DNA from: Puffinus mauretanicus
Taxonomy: Eukaryota; Chordata; Aves; Procellariiformes; Procellariidae
Length of the DNA: 64,000 bases
Direction of reading: 5' to 3'
NCBI GenBank assembly: GCA_023333565.1
Contig: JAJKFH010003165.1
Location: 1,364,001-1,428,000 of the forward strand
Shown: in pieces, positions 49,731 to 60,512 of the stretch
How positions within the stretch are numbered: the first letter of the stretch is position 1
Layout: each line of letters begins with the position of its first letter
Notes under the pieces: generated by a model
Databases searched by the model: none
Seen by the model: only the letters and a program-made list of their open reading frames with translations
What the model was told of the DNA's origin: nothing
Position numbers and translations under genes: made by a program

Positions 49731-51344
49731 GGATGACAGAAAAATCCATACTTATCATAGGGTAGGAGGAGGACCCATAGAGTAAAAGTTATTCTGAGAC
49801 AACAGTGAAGCTTTCTCATGCCCTGGGCTTTTCCAGTGTACCTAAGAATGACCCAAATACAGGCATTCAGAGCCCACATTTCCAGCAGCAAGCTACAGCT
49901 GAATCCTGAGGCAAACAGTCTTTCAAAGAAATCAAATGCTAAATTTGGTAACACATTTCAATATGCTTAATAACGGGGCCAACTGAAAAAAGGATAAAGA
50001 AAATGAAAACTAGCGAGCCAAACATTTCTGGTGGCTTTCATTTTATACTAATATTCACTTGTGCTTCCAACTTCGTAATATTCATGTGCTGCTGCATGTT
50101 GATAACACATTACTTTACGTTCAAATGTCAAATGTTAGGGAAGAGCACAAAATACACAACCGTACAAGCTGAGCTGTAGGTGCAAATGGGACCGATGGCA
50201 TCCCAAAGACAGGTATGGCCAAAGTTGTGACACCAAGGGAAAAAATGAGGTTTCAGATTAACTGAATGAAATGTGTTTTCCTGTTCTACCTCTGTCCTGA
50301 AGGCAGAAGCATTTAAGGGAGAGTGGCATGACTTAAACATCTACTTTCTGTACAATAAACCCGTCGCAGCAGTCAGCATCGATCCAAACGGAAGCACGTA
50401 AGTGACTCCCACTACTAAAGCAATTTGTAGTGAAGTATTAGTGTGGAGTTTAATTACAAGTAAACTCTGTAAAACAGGTAAAAAAGTTAAATGTGAGAAA
50501 CAAAAGATGAGTGGAGAGGCTTCACATATTTTTTATCTATTGCTTTAAGGTCTTTATAAGTGTAGGAAGATAACATTTTTTCCAACACAACAGAGAACTG
50601 AGAAATTAATGATAGCGACTTACAAACTAGCAATTATTAAATTTAAAAAGTGATGAAGTGTCTCAATAACAAATCTATAGGAATTATTGTCAATAGCAAG
50701 TTAAGTAATAAAAACATTTCTAAATTATTTTTTTAAAAAGCTTAGGAAGAAAGAATGTTCTGAGCTTAATATAATTCTGTATCTTAAGAGTGATGATTAT
50801 CCACAGGGATGCTGAAAGAAAAAAGAAAATAACCCTAAAACCTAAAAAACATTTCTACTCACATGCGGGGCTAAAAAAGGCACGACCATCATAAAATGCT
50901 GTAAAATGGGAAAATGCTTTTACAAGAAATTGTTGAAGAGCAACTACTCCAATAAAGCAGAGCTATAATATAACAAACCTTAAGCGATCTAATAGTCAGA
51001 GATATAAACTAAACCTGGTTGTTAAACAAACATATTACATGTTCACTTAATAAACTATCAGTGTATACTGCATGCCGAAAACGGGTTTTCTCTCCCTTTG
51101 ACTCCAAGACCTGCCTTTTTGATTGCCCATTTCCCAGCTGCAGGGGAAGGAACAGAAGGCATCCTCCTTCCCTCTCTCCTCCATCTGCCCATAAACAACA
51201 GCAGGGTCTCCTCTGCAAGGACATGTGGGTTTGAATCCACTGGTGCTGAAGGAAGAGCTGAACCCTAGCCTCCCAATTTTTAGGCTGCCACGCAAAGTAC
51301 GGGAAACCATCCTAAACACACTGTAAAAAGACCAAGCCACAACC

Positions 51345-51589
51345 AGTGTACTTACCACCAAGAAAAGGGCTCCAACAACTGGCCGTCGAGGAGTTGGCCC
51401 CCCACCCTCTAGAGGTACATCTAGCACAGGTCCTCCTTCCTCCACCTCCCACGACAGGCGTGCAGCAGACACATCCCTGGCGTCACCCACCTCCCCGACA
51501 CCTCCGGGCAGCTCCCCCGGGAACGCCAAACTGCCCTTCGCAAGGACTGAACCCCAGTGGCAGTACAGGCACGGCTTTGCCCTGAATCA
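51345..51589 (-). other. Candidate minus-strand exon ending at a GTAAGTA donor
   Basis: On the minus strand a frame stays open from the stop at 51587-51589 through a GC-rich segment encoding glycine/glutamate/proline-rich text, then RRPVVGALFLV. It meets CTTGGTG|GTAAGTA, a textbook 5' splice site, at about 51355. If read through, the frame goes on into a hydrophobic run of about 22 residues (VVGALFLVVSTLVVAWSFYSVF region) that would span a membrane. There is no in-frame ATG upstream and no strong acceptor; the best is TTCAG at about 51551. It may be an internal exon of an unknown gene or simply a GC-rich open stretch. Confidence 0.2.
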
Positions 51590-52394
51590 ACCTGCCAAGT
51601 CCAACTTTTTAGGGACTGTAACACCCAATTAGGCACTGACAGTAAGTTACAGACACCACTGGGAATGCCCTTACATTGTTCGTTACTAATACAATCCCGA
51701 TTGCTCTTGTCTGCAGTTACTTACATTTGCTCTGCAACCACGAGAGGACTGACGAGGTAGCTTTCAGCACAGAAGGGGAAGGCAAACATTTTTTCCAAGT
51801 CTCCCAATTTCAAACTGCACATTCAGATACTTAAAACAGCAAAATATTTCTTAAGTTACTTTTTGTTAGTTGACCAGCATGAAAGGCAGAGACCTATTAT
51901 TTTCCTAGATCAGTATTAGAATAAACAGTTCAAAAAATTAAATTATTAAGTATAGATACAAAGCTGGATATGTATTCTATTTAGAGTCTCCAGATATGGA
52001 TGCTCCACGGACATAGGCCCAGATATGTAAAATATGAGCCCTACAAAAGTCAATGGCCATTTTGCTCTGAGCATTACTAGAATGAGGATTTCCTCATTAA
52101 TCTTAGTTTTGAAAGACAGCAGTTTCAGATTCTAAATTCTTAAAAAATTATTTACATGAACAAATCAGAATATGTGACTGCCAGCATTAAATTGATGTAT
52201 GTATAGAAGAAGTACAGAGTTTAAAAAAAAGGTGAATGTAATACTAAATGCGTGAAAAGAGTGTTGATGCAATATATCTGGCATTTGCAAAGACAAATGA
52301 TTTGTCCACTCAATCATTTTGATTAAAAAATCCAACTCATTTACAAACATAATAAAATTAATTTTTAAAAAGCCATTATTTAACACAAAATCTT

Positions 52395-53085
52395 AACTAA
52401 GCAGGACCCACCGAGGACAGTTCTTGGCCCTTTGCTGTTTAACAGTTTACCAATGACCCAGAAGACAAACAGTTGCTGCTGACACGAGCCACAGCTGGCA
52501 GAGGGACCGGGGGAACGGCAAACAGGAAGAGGATCTGCCACTGACGGACAGACCTGGATCATGCATTTGAAGGACACCAACACAGGTGACAAAGATAATG
52601 AAAAGCTACCTATTTAGGAACAATACAAGGGAATTTTATATAAAAGTGTTGGCATTACAGGGAATTACGGAATTATGGTGTGTAATTGGATAGGCATGAA
52701 GACTACCATAACTTACTAGATGTCTAGACAGAAAAAGGCTTAAAAATAGAGATTATGGTATGCCTCTATTTGGCACCAGTATGACAGATCGTATGTCCCT
52801 ACCAACATCCACAATTCAAAATGTTAAAAGGCCAAAAAAGAACTTCATGAATTACTGAGACTGAAAATAACATCTCTTACTACCAAGTCAGAACACTAAA
52901 TTTAATTTATTATACCAAGGAGGAAGTTACCAAGTAGCTCAGTCCTTGCCTCTAAGTATGTACCTATGGGAACAAAAGCTTCAAAACAAACTCTTCAATA
53001 GAGCAGCCAAAGGTCAAACAAGACCTAGTAGCTGGAAATTGAAGCTGGACAAATTCAGAAGAGAAAATAGTTGGGGTTTTTTTTT
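52395..53085 (+). mobile_element. Ancient CR1 LINE relic
   Basis: Successive pieces follow plus-sense CR1. First comes the reverse-transcriptase block around CTTGGCCCTTTGCTGTTTAACA, then GACCTGGATCATGCATTTGA, ACAATACAAGGGAATTTTAT, a CATGAATTACTGAGACTGAAAATAA piece, and finally AGCTGGAAATTGAAGCTGGACAAATTCAGAAG (53031-53062), which matches the CR1 region before the 3' untranslated end. No frame survives and divergence is high. This is an old subfamily, much older than the copy at 23.4 kb. Confidence 0.65.
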
Positions 53086-53219
53086 GTTCTTAAAGCAAGG
53101 GCAGTTAGCCACGCAATGATTGCAGGCCAATTTTTAAAAGCAGCTTCAGGTGGTTTTCTTAAATAGGAGTTATGATGCATGCAGTAATGCAGGGAAGTAT
53201 TCTACATGTTTTATATAGG

Positions 53220-53862
53220 TCAGATTAGAATATTACAGATTTCCTCTTTTCTTATGTTCAAGAAATATAGTGATAGTGTCGACTCCAGCTCACCAAACCA
53301 TGCAATAAATCCGTACTTAGAAATACCTACGCTAAAACAGAAGTTAAAATACACAAGGGCCACCATCTTCCCCAAGTATTGAGGCATTTTATTGTCATAA
53401 AAATCCATGTAAATTGCATCTAAGTATGATGCAAGTGACCAAATAGATTTATAGCAACAGCCATCAGATGATGCAACCCCAAAATATGCTTGTCTCCAGT
53501 CACAATCGCTGAAGTTATCAATAATTCTGAACCTAAAAACATATGGATCATCGTGCTTGTTGCCAACAGGGATGTGCTGCACGTAACCAAGTCAAACCAG
53601 AAAGCACGATAATATGAGTAAATAAAATTTGGAAATAAAAACTGATCAGAGGGAACTTCAGTTTGGAAGATACCTGCAAGAGATGTCCAGCAATCAGCAG
53701 TGAAAACGTCATTAGAATTCTTGAAAATAGTTCATCATCACTTTTTAAATACAAACATTGCTGCATCCTACATCCCAGGTACCTGCTTGGCATCTCATTA
53801 TGACAGTTAAACGTGAACTAATTGCAGAACGGAAGCTGATCATCTGGTCTTCAGCAGTCATG
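53220..53862 (-). other. Cluster of minus-strand open frames with possible splice sites
   Basis: Three frames follow one another on the minus strand. The first starts at an ATG near 53862 and runs about 38 codons. The second (53793-53548) contains KSDDELFSRILMTFSLLIAGHLLQ-type text, split at CTTGCAG|GTATCT, a good donor near 53676. The third (53582-53220) is open for 120 codons, and its start near ACGTGCAG|CACATC could act as an acceptor about 97 bases downstream of that donor. Joining donor and acceptor would keep the frame. I do not recognise the protein; there is no strong polypyrimidine tract, and open frames of this length also arise by chance. It could be exons of an unknown gene, a decayed gene copy, or noise. 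Confidence 0.15.
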
Positions 53863-53931
53863 GTATGGCTAATATAGCAAATACAGGAGAACCGCAGCTA
53901 GTAGCAATTTACAGATTTTTTTTTTTAAAAA

Positions 53932-54179
53932 AAAAAACAAAAAAGCCCATGCCCTTCGGCACTGAGCCTATCATATTCCCTTGTATTTCAGTAAATTTCC
54001 ATGAAAGGCTTCAGGAAAGTCAAAGATGTATTATGGAAGGCAAGCTCTCTCAAACAATCATCTGTTATTTTCTTTCTAAAAAGGAAATACAGGAGGGGGT
54101 TGGAGAAGGCTTCACTTTCAACAGTTTGATTAAAAAGCACTACGCAGACCGTATTAAGCATATAAACTCATAAAAACAG
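53932..54179. other. Unique stretch between relics
   Basis: After an A-rich tract at about 53926-53944 the plus strand has a chance-length frame (53865-54173) with no recognised motif. Nothing else is seen. Confidence 0.4.
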
Positions 54180-54990
54180 CTGCCATTATGAAGAACATTT
54201 CTACTCAAGGTGCAGATCCAATCATATTCAGCATTTTCACCACTGATCTGTCAATAAATACAGAAAGAAAATCTGAAAAATTCTGTCCAGGAAGTTTAGC
54301 ACTCAGAGTAATCATTTAATGACTTGGGTTTATTCAGGCAAAATTAATTTATTCCAGCAAATATAAAGTTTATAGCTGGATATAAAATATTCTAACCTAT
54401 TCTATAGGACTCTATGCATGTTCTGAAGGGGAACATCTCCAAAAAATTCCCAGTGAGCAAGAAGGTGAACCTGCGCTCCTAGGATGACACAGGAATGAAG
54501 AGGCACAGAGCAATCCTTCAATAAATCAACAGGAAAACAGCGAAAGTGTTGATTTTAGTATGTTGTATTGCACTGGGGAGGCGGATGTTAACACTGTATG
54601 TGCAGCTCTCCTTTAAACATTTTTAGAAAAATGCAAGCAAACCAATTCATATAGATACAGTAATAACAAAGGGCTAGAGAAAATGCCTTACAGCAAGAGT
54701 TAAAGAGCTGTCTGATTAGTTTAGAACAAGAGAATTGAAAGGTGACTTCATTAGAGAGTATAAACATCTCACCAAGAATAAAGTATTGGAGCTCTGTGAA
54801 GCAGAAACCAGAGGCAATGCCTGGAAACTGAAGCCAGACAAATTAATATTAGAAATAGAGCTTAATTACATTTTTCAGCAATGAGGGTCATTAACTACTG
54901 ATGAAGTTAGAGTGAAATGTGGCTTCTTTGTCCTTGCACGTCTGTAAATGAAGACCAAACATTTCTAGAAGATGCACTCTATGGTAAGTA
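54180..54990 (+). mobile_element. Ancient CR1 LINE relic
   Basis: The left part (CCAATCATATTCAGCATTTTCACCACTGATCTG) corresponds to the reverse-transcriptase block that reads LFNIFINDL in intact CR1. The right part follows the C-terminal ORF2 and 3' region: GAAAGGTGACTTCATTAGAGAGTATAAA, then CTGGAAACTGAAGCCAGACAAATTA (54821-54845), then CAGCAATGAGGGTCATTAACTACTG. The middle (54330-54640) is not alignable by eye and may be inserted or too diverged. It is non-functional. Confidence 0.6.
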
Positions 54991-54999
54991 CTAGCTTAA

Positions 55000-55689
55000 T
55001 ACAGGAGTAGCTGCATAAAGTCAGAAAGAGCCTATATTATACAGAGTTTAACCCAGATGATGTAAGGGTCCTGCAAGACCTTAAAATTGCTAGGGCATAA
55101 GAATCAGTGCCAAGATAAATACATTAGCAGTAATAAACCGCATAGGATCACACAGCTCCATTACAAACAGATACTTCATTTTCAGTAAGTCACCCAGCCT
55201 TTCTACACGGGACCAAGAGATCTCCATCTTGTAACAACAACATATTTCACTGATATAATCTCATTTGATATAATAAAAAGGCTTTTCTTTTCACGCATAT
55301 CTTAAAATCCGTATTTAACCTTTTTCAGTACTTCTACTACTTAGTATGTGATAAATGCCATCTAGATATTAATACAGCATTACTGAAAATTAATGCCATA
55401 TAAAAACTAACAAAATTCAATGAATGCTTATTAATATAATACTTCAAAATGTTACTGCTGGCTGGCAAAGCTCATTAAGGTTTGAAATAACTATTTTGAT
55501 AAAAGGAGAAACATTGATTATATAATTTGCACTCATTTTGTCACTTCTGTCCTTTTTATTTTATCATTTTCTCTTCTGCTGCATAGTTGTTTGACGCCGC
55601 TGACTCACAGGCAGCAAGTATATTCCCAGACTGAATGTAAATGCATCTTATGCCCCTAAATTGGCATTTTCCAGACATTCATCTCCTTC
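55000..55689. other. Unique AT-rich stretch
   Basis: No gene or repeat is recognised. A single AP-1 heptamer TGACTCA lies at 55601-55607 in a small GC-richer context (GACGCCGCTGACTCACAGG). Confidence 0.5.
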
Positions 55690-55860
55690 TTAATACCACC
55701 TGTACTCTAAGGGTGCATCTGAAAAGAGATTAAGCGAAGAAGCAGAACTGGCCTCTGAAACAGAATTGTTTCTTGATTGCTTTGTAGGAAACTGTTCCAT
55801 TAGGTAAACAGCTACTCCTCCAGCATAAAGAAGCAGAAACAGCACAAAAATGATCCCCAT
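55690..55860 (-). other. Candidate 56-codon small open frame with hydrophobic N-terminus
   Basis: On the minus strand ATG at 55860-55858 opens a frame of 56 codons ending in TAA at 55692-55690. The first 20 residues (MGIIFVLFLLLYAGGVAVYL) would form a signal anchor or membrane helix. A Ser/Asn-rich hydrophilic tail follows and ends in LEYRWY. The codon just before the ATG is TAA, and the same frame upstream holds a separate short ATG frame of ten hydrophobic codons ending at that TAA. Start context is weak at -3 (T) but has G at +4. I know no homologue. Small membrane proteins with this layout exist, but a frame this short also arises by chance, and T-rich minus-strand text favours Phe and Leu codons. 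Confidence 0.15.
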
Positions 55861-56023
55861 TTAGAGAGTGTAAATACCAAAATACAAACAGCCATGGGAC
55901 AGCAGATCTTACTGGCCTGCAAAATTTTATTGCAAATAAAGAACTGGGAACTTCAGAGTATCACATATTCATACTAAATTTGGACTTACAGGGGTATGGA
56001 TCCTTAAGGAATACAAGTCCTAA

Positions 56024-56026
<3 letters not shown>

Positions 56027-56054
<28 letters not shown>
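56027..56054 (+). repeat. Poly(A) tract, 28 bases
   Basis: A 28-base A homopolymer directly beside the minus-strand CR1 relic. CR1 elements end in octamers and not in poly(A), so this is not that element's tail. Confidence 0.8.
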
Positions 56055-56056
<2 letters not shown>

Positions 56057-56069
56057 ACAGAAGAGGACC

Positions 56070-56570
56070 TGAAGAGCTCAGGTAGCCCAAGTCGTCTTCC
56101 AAGGCAATCCAGACAGAGATTTGTCCAATCTGCTCTTCAGAGTCTCCAGGCAATCTATTTCAGCGCTTGCTATTCTTGCCACTTGAAAGTTTTTTGTCTT
56201 TTCTTTGTTTGTTTTCTGTTTGCCTTTCTTTTTTTTTTTAAAATATCTAACCCACATTCATTCTTTCAGCTGCAGTTTAAGCTTCTTGTCCTATCCACTA
56301 TGAACAGAAAGCAGATTATTGTCTCTCTCTGGGCATCAGTCTTTTACATATTTGAAAATTTGTTTCTCCCATGAGTAAATAAGCATGCTTATTTTAGGAG
56401 AAGGAAGCAGATAGTAAGACTTCTCAGAAGGTCACTTTTCTTACATGTCTTATTATCCGTTTCCTTCCCCTAAACCAACTGGTCCACATCTTTCTTGAAT
56501 CCCAGTGCCTTGCCCACAGCAGTGTGTGGGGCCAAAACATTATCATGTTTTCAGGAACAGACTGCACTTA
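56070..56570 (-). mobile_element. Old CR1 LINE relic, minus strand
   Basis: Read on the plus strand, the order of pieces is the antisense of the CR1 3' half. TTGTCCAATCTGCTCTTCAG and CAATCTATTTCAGCGCTTGC come first, then AAATATCTAACC, TTTAAGCTTCTTGTCCTATCC (56276-56295), TCAGTCTTTTACATATTTGAAAA, and CTGGTCCACATCTTTCTTGAA (56480-56500). These correspond to the LEKRRL and LERVQRR-coding regions and the 3' untranslated region in reverse. Many substitutions and gaps show an old insertion. Confidence 0.8.
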
Positions 56571-59153
56571 ACTGGAGTATATTCTCACACAATCTGCACA
56601 AAACCAGAGGTCAAGAAAGCAATGAAAGAAATCAGAGACACCAAGATTCTAGGGAAAAAGTAATGTTGTTCCTAACTACATGCAGGTTTTTATATCAATA
56701 TTTTAGTCTACTGAGTTATTCATTATAAATATGAATTTATTTGTACAGCATGATAAAAAAAGGGGTTGTGATTCTACCTGAGGCTTCTAGCATAACAAAT
56801 TACACCCGTGAGGAAGACTCTCTACATACATTATAGATAAGGAAAAAAAGGGGAAGTAATATACAGATGTGTATATGCACAGTAAATATTTTGGCTAATT
56901 TCAATAGTTCTTAAAACATGTATTTTTCTTATATTTTAACAAAGAATAAAACATTTTGCCTCTCAGAAAAGTTTGAAGCAAAGTCTTAACTAACAACCAG
57001 ACTGCACTTTGAAATAATTCAGCGTAAACTAATGTATCATTGTTCTGTGTGATGTCTTCCACCTGGTCTGTCTTGCTATCTTTCCTTCCTGACCTAGACA
57101 GCTGTATTGCAGCAATACTGGCTTCAAAATTGCCTAGGCAAATGTTTCAAAAACTCAGGATAAAATTGTTATGTTTTTGCCACTAGTGTTCATATGGGGA
57201 GAGACAGCAGAGTGTGCAACCTTAAGCAGCAAAACAGTTTTGAAACTGCTATTGATGTAATTGTGGAAAGAAGTCTGTCGCCCCTTGAATTTTTTAATTG
57301 TGAACTTCTGATTTTACATCAGTACTTAAGATCTGAAAGCACAATTTGGATGTGCTGTTTTGTCATCAAGTCTTGGTACTGATTTCATTCACGCAAGAAG
57401 CCCTACTGATGCTGAAGTCAATGGGTTTTTTTCATTCAATTCTCTGGTGCAGAATCAGATCTAGTATCAGCGACAGTTAGTTATTCCAGTGTTTCGAAAG
57501 ACTTTTTCTGTACCACAAGCAACTTCCTTGTTGTTCTCAGTCCTTCAGACCTACTTAGGCAAGAAAATTGAATAAATCAGATTTATTTAATCTCCATCAA
57601 TTTGTCAACGCTTTACGTAGTTGGATCTGAAAGCCTCGGATTAACAAACCGAGGGAACACACACATGAAAAAGGCACCACATCTCACCCATCCTAACATG
57701 CTGAAGTACATTTAAACACTCAGTTAAGTATATATTCTTATATACAGCAGCTGAGTGTGTATGAGGTCTTAACATATATTTAATGGATATATCATAAAAT
57801 ATGATTCATAAGCAAATACTGATACAGATGGCTCACATTTTTTCTACAAAACCTTTAATACATCAATCAGAACATGGATTACACAAAAAAAAAAAAGATA
57901 GATTGGCACAGAAGAGAAGAGGCAATTTGGCAGCTTCTCAGCAAACACAGATTAAAGCACACAAGCTCTAGTGCATACAAGAAACAAGATAAATAACCCC
58001 AAAAGGTCACAGAACAAACTCTGAGATCTGTGGATACTTATGTAATAAAAGATAAAATCTGCTTCTGTGAATAAAACTAAGTAATTACAGTTTTCAATTT
58101 CAACAAGATTTCAAACATGTATAACAACACAACAATCATTGCATGTGCCGCAATATTTTCCCAATAACAGGTACGATTTTCTAATCCACTGAGAAGAAGT
58201 ACAGTGATTGCCACAATTAAGTATCACGACCAACTGAACTCAAAGCCAAATGCCTTCACTAAGTTTTGCTCTATAAAGGTAACTTTTGTATTGGATATAT
58301 ATTTCCATGAAATCCAGAACAGTGTTCTATTAAATCATACTACTTTACACTGCAAAACATTAGGGATAATAAATCATTGTAGTCCTACTGCTAATAATGT
58401 GGTATTGAAGCTACAAATGCAGATTCCTTAAAAAGAAGGAATCAGCTGTCAAGCTCAACAGGAATTTTCTGGTATAGTTATTCATACATTGGGAGATGCT
58501 AATTCTACATTACCCCCCCTCCCTGAATCCGAGATATCCATGGAAACAGAAAACAAGGGATGGACTGAAAGCACAGCAGAATAATCTTATTTCTTTCGTC
58601 AGCCATATCACTATGGTTGGGCCAGTAACTGCCACCCCCCGGCAATATTCAAATATTTGCTTCTCAGAAAGGAACAAAAAAAGCAAGCAGAGAGGGTCCA
58701 TCCAGCTTTTTTCATGTTTAACAGAGTCTGTATTTTATTGCAGATTTCCATCATACATACAACGGAGTATAACAGGCTTCTGTCCATCCCTACCACATCC
58801 CTTCTTCCAGGGTTGTTTTTTGGAAGGAAGAAATATTTTTGTGCTTTTCCATACTCCTCCCCCTTCCCAGTAAGTACTTCAGCATTCCACTGCGCACAGC
58901 TTAGTTTATAGACTTTTAATTCTATCTAAGGTAAATACAGTTTTGTTAACTAGGCTAACCAGTCTCCTTGATCTGAACCAGCGTGGCTGCTGTTCTCCTG
59001 AAAAAGTAATTAAGTTAGCAGCCTTTTTAAAACAAACAAAAAAAAAAAAGAGTTGGCAGGGAAGAATCTTACTGATAGGCATCCTTTCGGGGAGGCCTGC
59101 AGCACTATTTGCTCCTGACTGCAAACGAAGGGAACTCTCACACCCTTCCTTAC
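56571..59153. other. Unique AT-rich non-coding stretch
   Basis: No gene is recognised. A segment near 57.40-57.47 kb with GATGCTGAAGTCAATGGG and GGTGCAGAATCAGATCTAGTA resembles an ancient repeat widespread in reptiles and birds that I cannot name. Frames at 58204-58431 and 58496-58873 plus are chance-like. Confidence 0.5.
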
Positions 59154-59420
59154 CTGCCGTCCGTGCGTCCGTTGAAGAAAGCGTGCGCTAGTCCCAGGGA
59201 GCCGCTGAGGGTGCTCCCCCTCTAAGCGGAAGCAGCTGAGCAGGATTTCACTTACGGATTTCACATCCTCTTGACCGGGAGCCGTTGCAGCAAATGGCAC
59301 AAGAACCAAGCACGCGGTGCTGCAACAGCGGCTCGCTGGCACGCCGAGATGAGAACGAGATGGCAGAGGCAGCCAACACAAATGGGGGTTAGAGAAAAGT
59401 AGTGTGGAAGTGTCCAGGAA
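59154..59420 (-). promoter_or_regulatory. CpG-rich patch ending at a consensus minus-strand splice donor
   Basis: Roughly twenty CpGs fall in the 200 bases from 59155 to 59350, the densest in the window outside the LTR. Read on the minus strand, this GC-rich segment ends ACGGCAG|GTAAGGAAG at 59154/59153, a textbook 5' splice site. A second donor, ATCC|GTAAGTG, lies inside it at about 59257. A CpG-rich exon ending in a strong donor is the usual look of a first exon under a CpG-island promoter, so this is a candidate transcription start of an unknown minus-strand coding or non-coding gene. The frame across it (59492-59010) is open but has no recognised motif. No TATA box or initiator is clear. 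Confidence 0.3.
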
Positions 59421-59751
59421 ACAGGTACCTGCTGAGGGGGAAGGATGGGATGGAAGAACTCTAGTAGTGGTAGAAGCTGGAAGTAAACTCAAGCTGGGAG
59501 AAGCCTGGAGTCAAAAGATGCAATTGTGAACAGCTGTGAAGTCCACCAGACTCCTGCATTTCCTATCTCAATCATAGATACAGCCACCTGCTGAAATTCT
59601 GGATCTTAAGATTCAATATATGACATATGTTATTCCATATAATGGATGATATGTTTAATAACATAAACAAACCAACCACGCAGAACAAGGAATATATACA
59701 CAATAACTGTACAGACTCAAAAATGCCAGCATTTCCCAGATGGACAGGTTT

Positions 59752-59782
59752 AAAAAAGAAAATAAAAATAAAAATAAAAACA
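59752..59782. repeat. (AAAAT)n simple repeat
   Basis: A-rich text with three to four AAAAT units. An ordinary microsatellite. Confidence 0.75.
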
Positions 59783-60492
59783 TCTAGGTTCACAGAATAA
59801 GCAGGACTACTATACAGGATCTCCCAAACCACTTAAGCCAAGTCTCTACAAACTGCAGCTGTGGGGCTTGTCCTTTGCAGATGCTGAATTGAGGCTTTTT
59901 CTTGCAGAAGTGCTAAGCAGTTGCACCTACTACAGAGGTAACAAGGTGCTGATCACATAAAGGAAAGACGGCCAAACACTGGCACAAAGTCATCTCTGGC
60001 AGAACGAAGGATTCTGGCATTTGCCTAAGATAATGCAAAATAAATATTTTTAAAATAAATTTCAGACCAGACTTGAGAAAAAAAAAAAACACAACAGGTT
60101 TGTCCTCATTATTTGGAGAGGGCTACAAAAACGTCCAGCACCATGAAAAATCAGATCTATGTGTCCCATATTGCACATGAAGACCTAGATGTTCAACTGG
60201 CTTAGCCTTAATCGTTTCATACCTCAATTCCCCTTCTGTAAACAGATAATAAAAAACTATCTAGTCTTACAGCAGCAGTGTAAAATAAATTCATTATAGT
60301 TTTAAGTATGCAGATACAATGATAAGAGTGCCATAGAGCAGCTTTGAGAAAACAAGCAATTCTGTGCACACTGCAGAATATGGACACAGGCGATCTGAAC
60401 CAGAGGCGGCATGGGCAAAATGAAATATTGAGCTGCTGATCTTTATCAGAGCACTATCCCACCTGCACACACAGAAATACAGGAGTGCCATG

Positions 60493-60512
60493 AAAAAAAA
60501 AAAAAAAAAAAA
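60493..60512 (+). repeat. Poly(A) tract, 20 bases
   Basis: A plain A homopolymer followed by CCAACCACCAAG low complexity. Confidence 0.75.

Larger units (their letters stand above)
42081..52390. other. Unique non-coding stretch
   Basis: No transposon is recognised with confidence. It contains G-rich and GA simple repeats, two cyclic-AMP-response-type palindromes, a CTCF-like core, a GC-rich block at 43.09-43.49 kb and a GC-rich open stretch at 51.35-51.59 kb (both listed). Open frames in the GC-rich parts overlap on both strands, as expected for low stop density. A segment at about 52.01-52.11 kb containing GTCAATGGCCATTTTGCTCTGAG resembles an ancient sauropsid repeat family I cannot name. 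Confidence 0.5.

Noticed and set aside
51047..51345. Continuation of the 51.5-kb minus-strand frame below the donor
   Set aside because: It reads past a strong splice donor into text without recognised domains, so it is not annotated as coding. The upstream part is kept as a candidate exon only.
56027..56054. Poly(A) run as the tail of a retroposed gene copy
   Set aside because: No gene-like sequence precedes it on the plus strand, there is no AATAAA at the right distance in an mRNA-like context, and the adjacent CR1 is on the other strand and does not use poly(A) tails.
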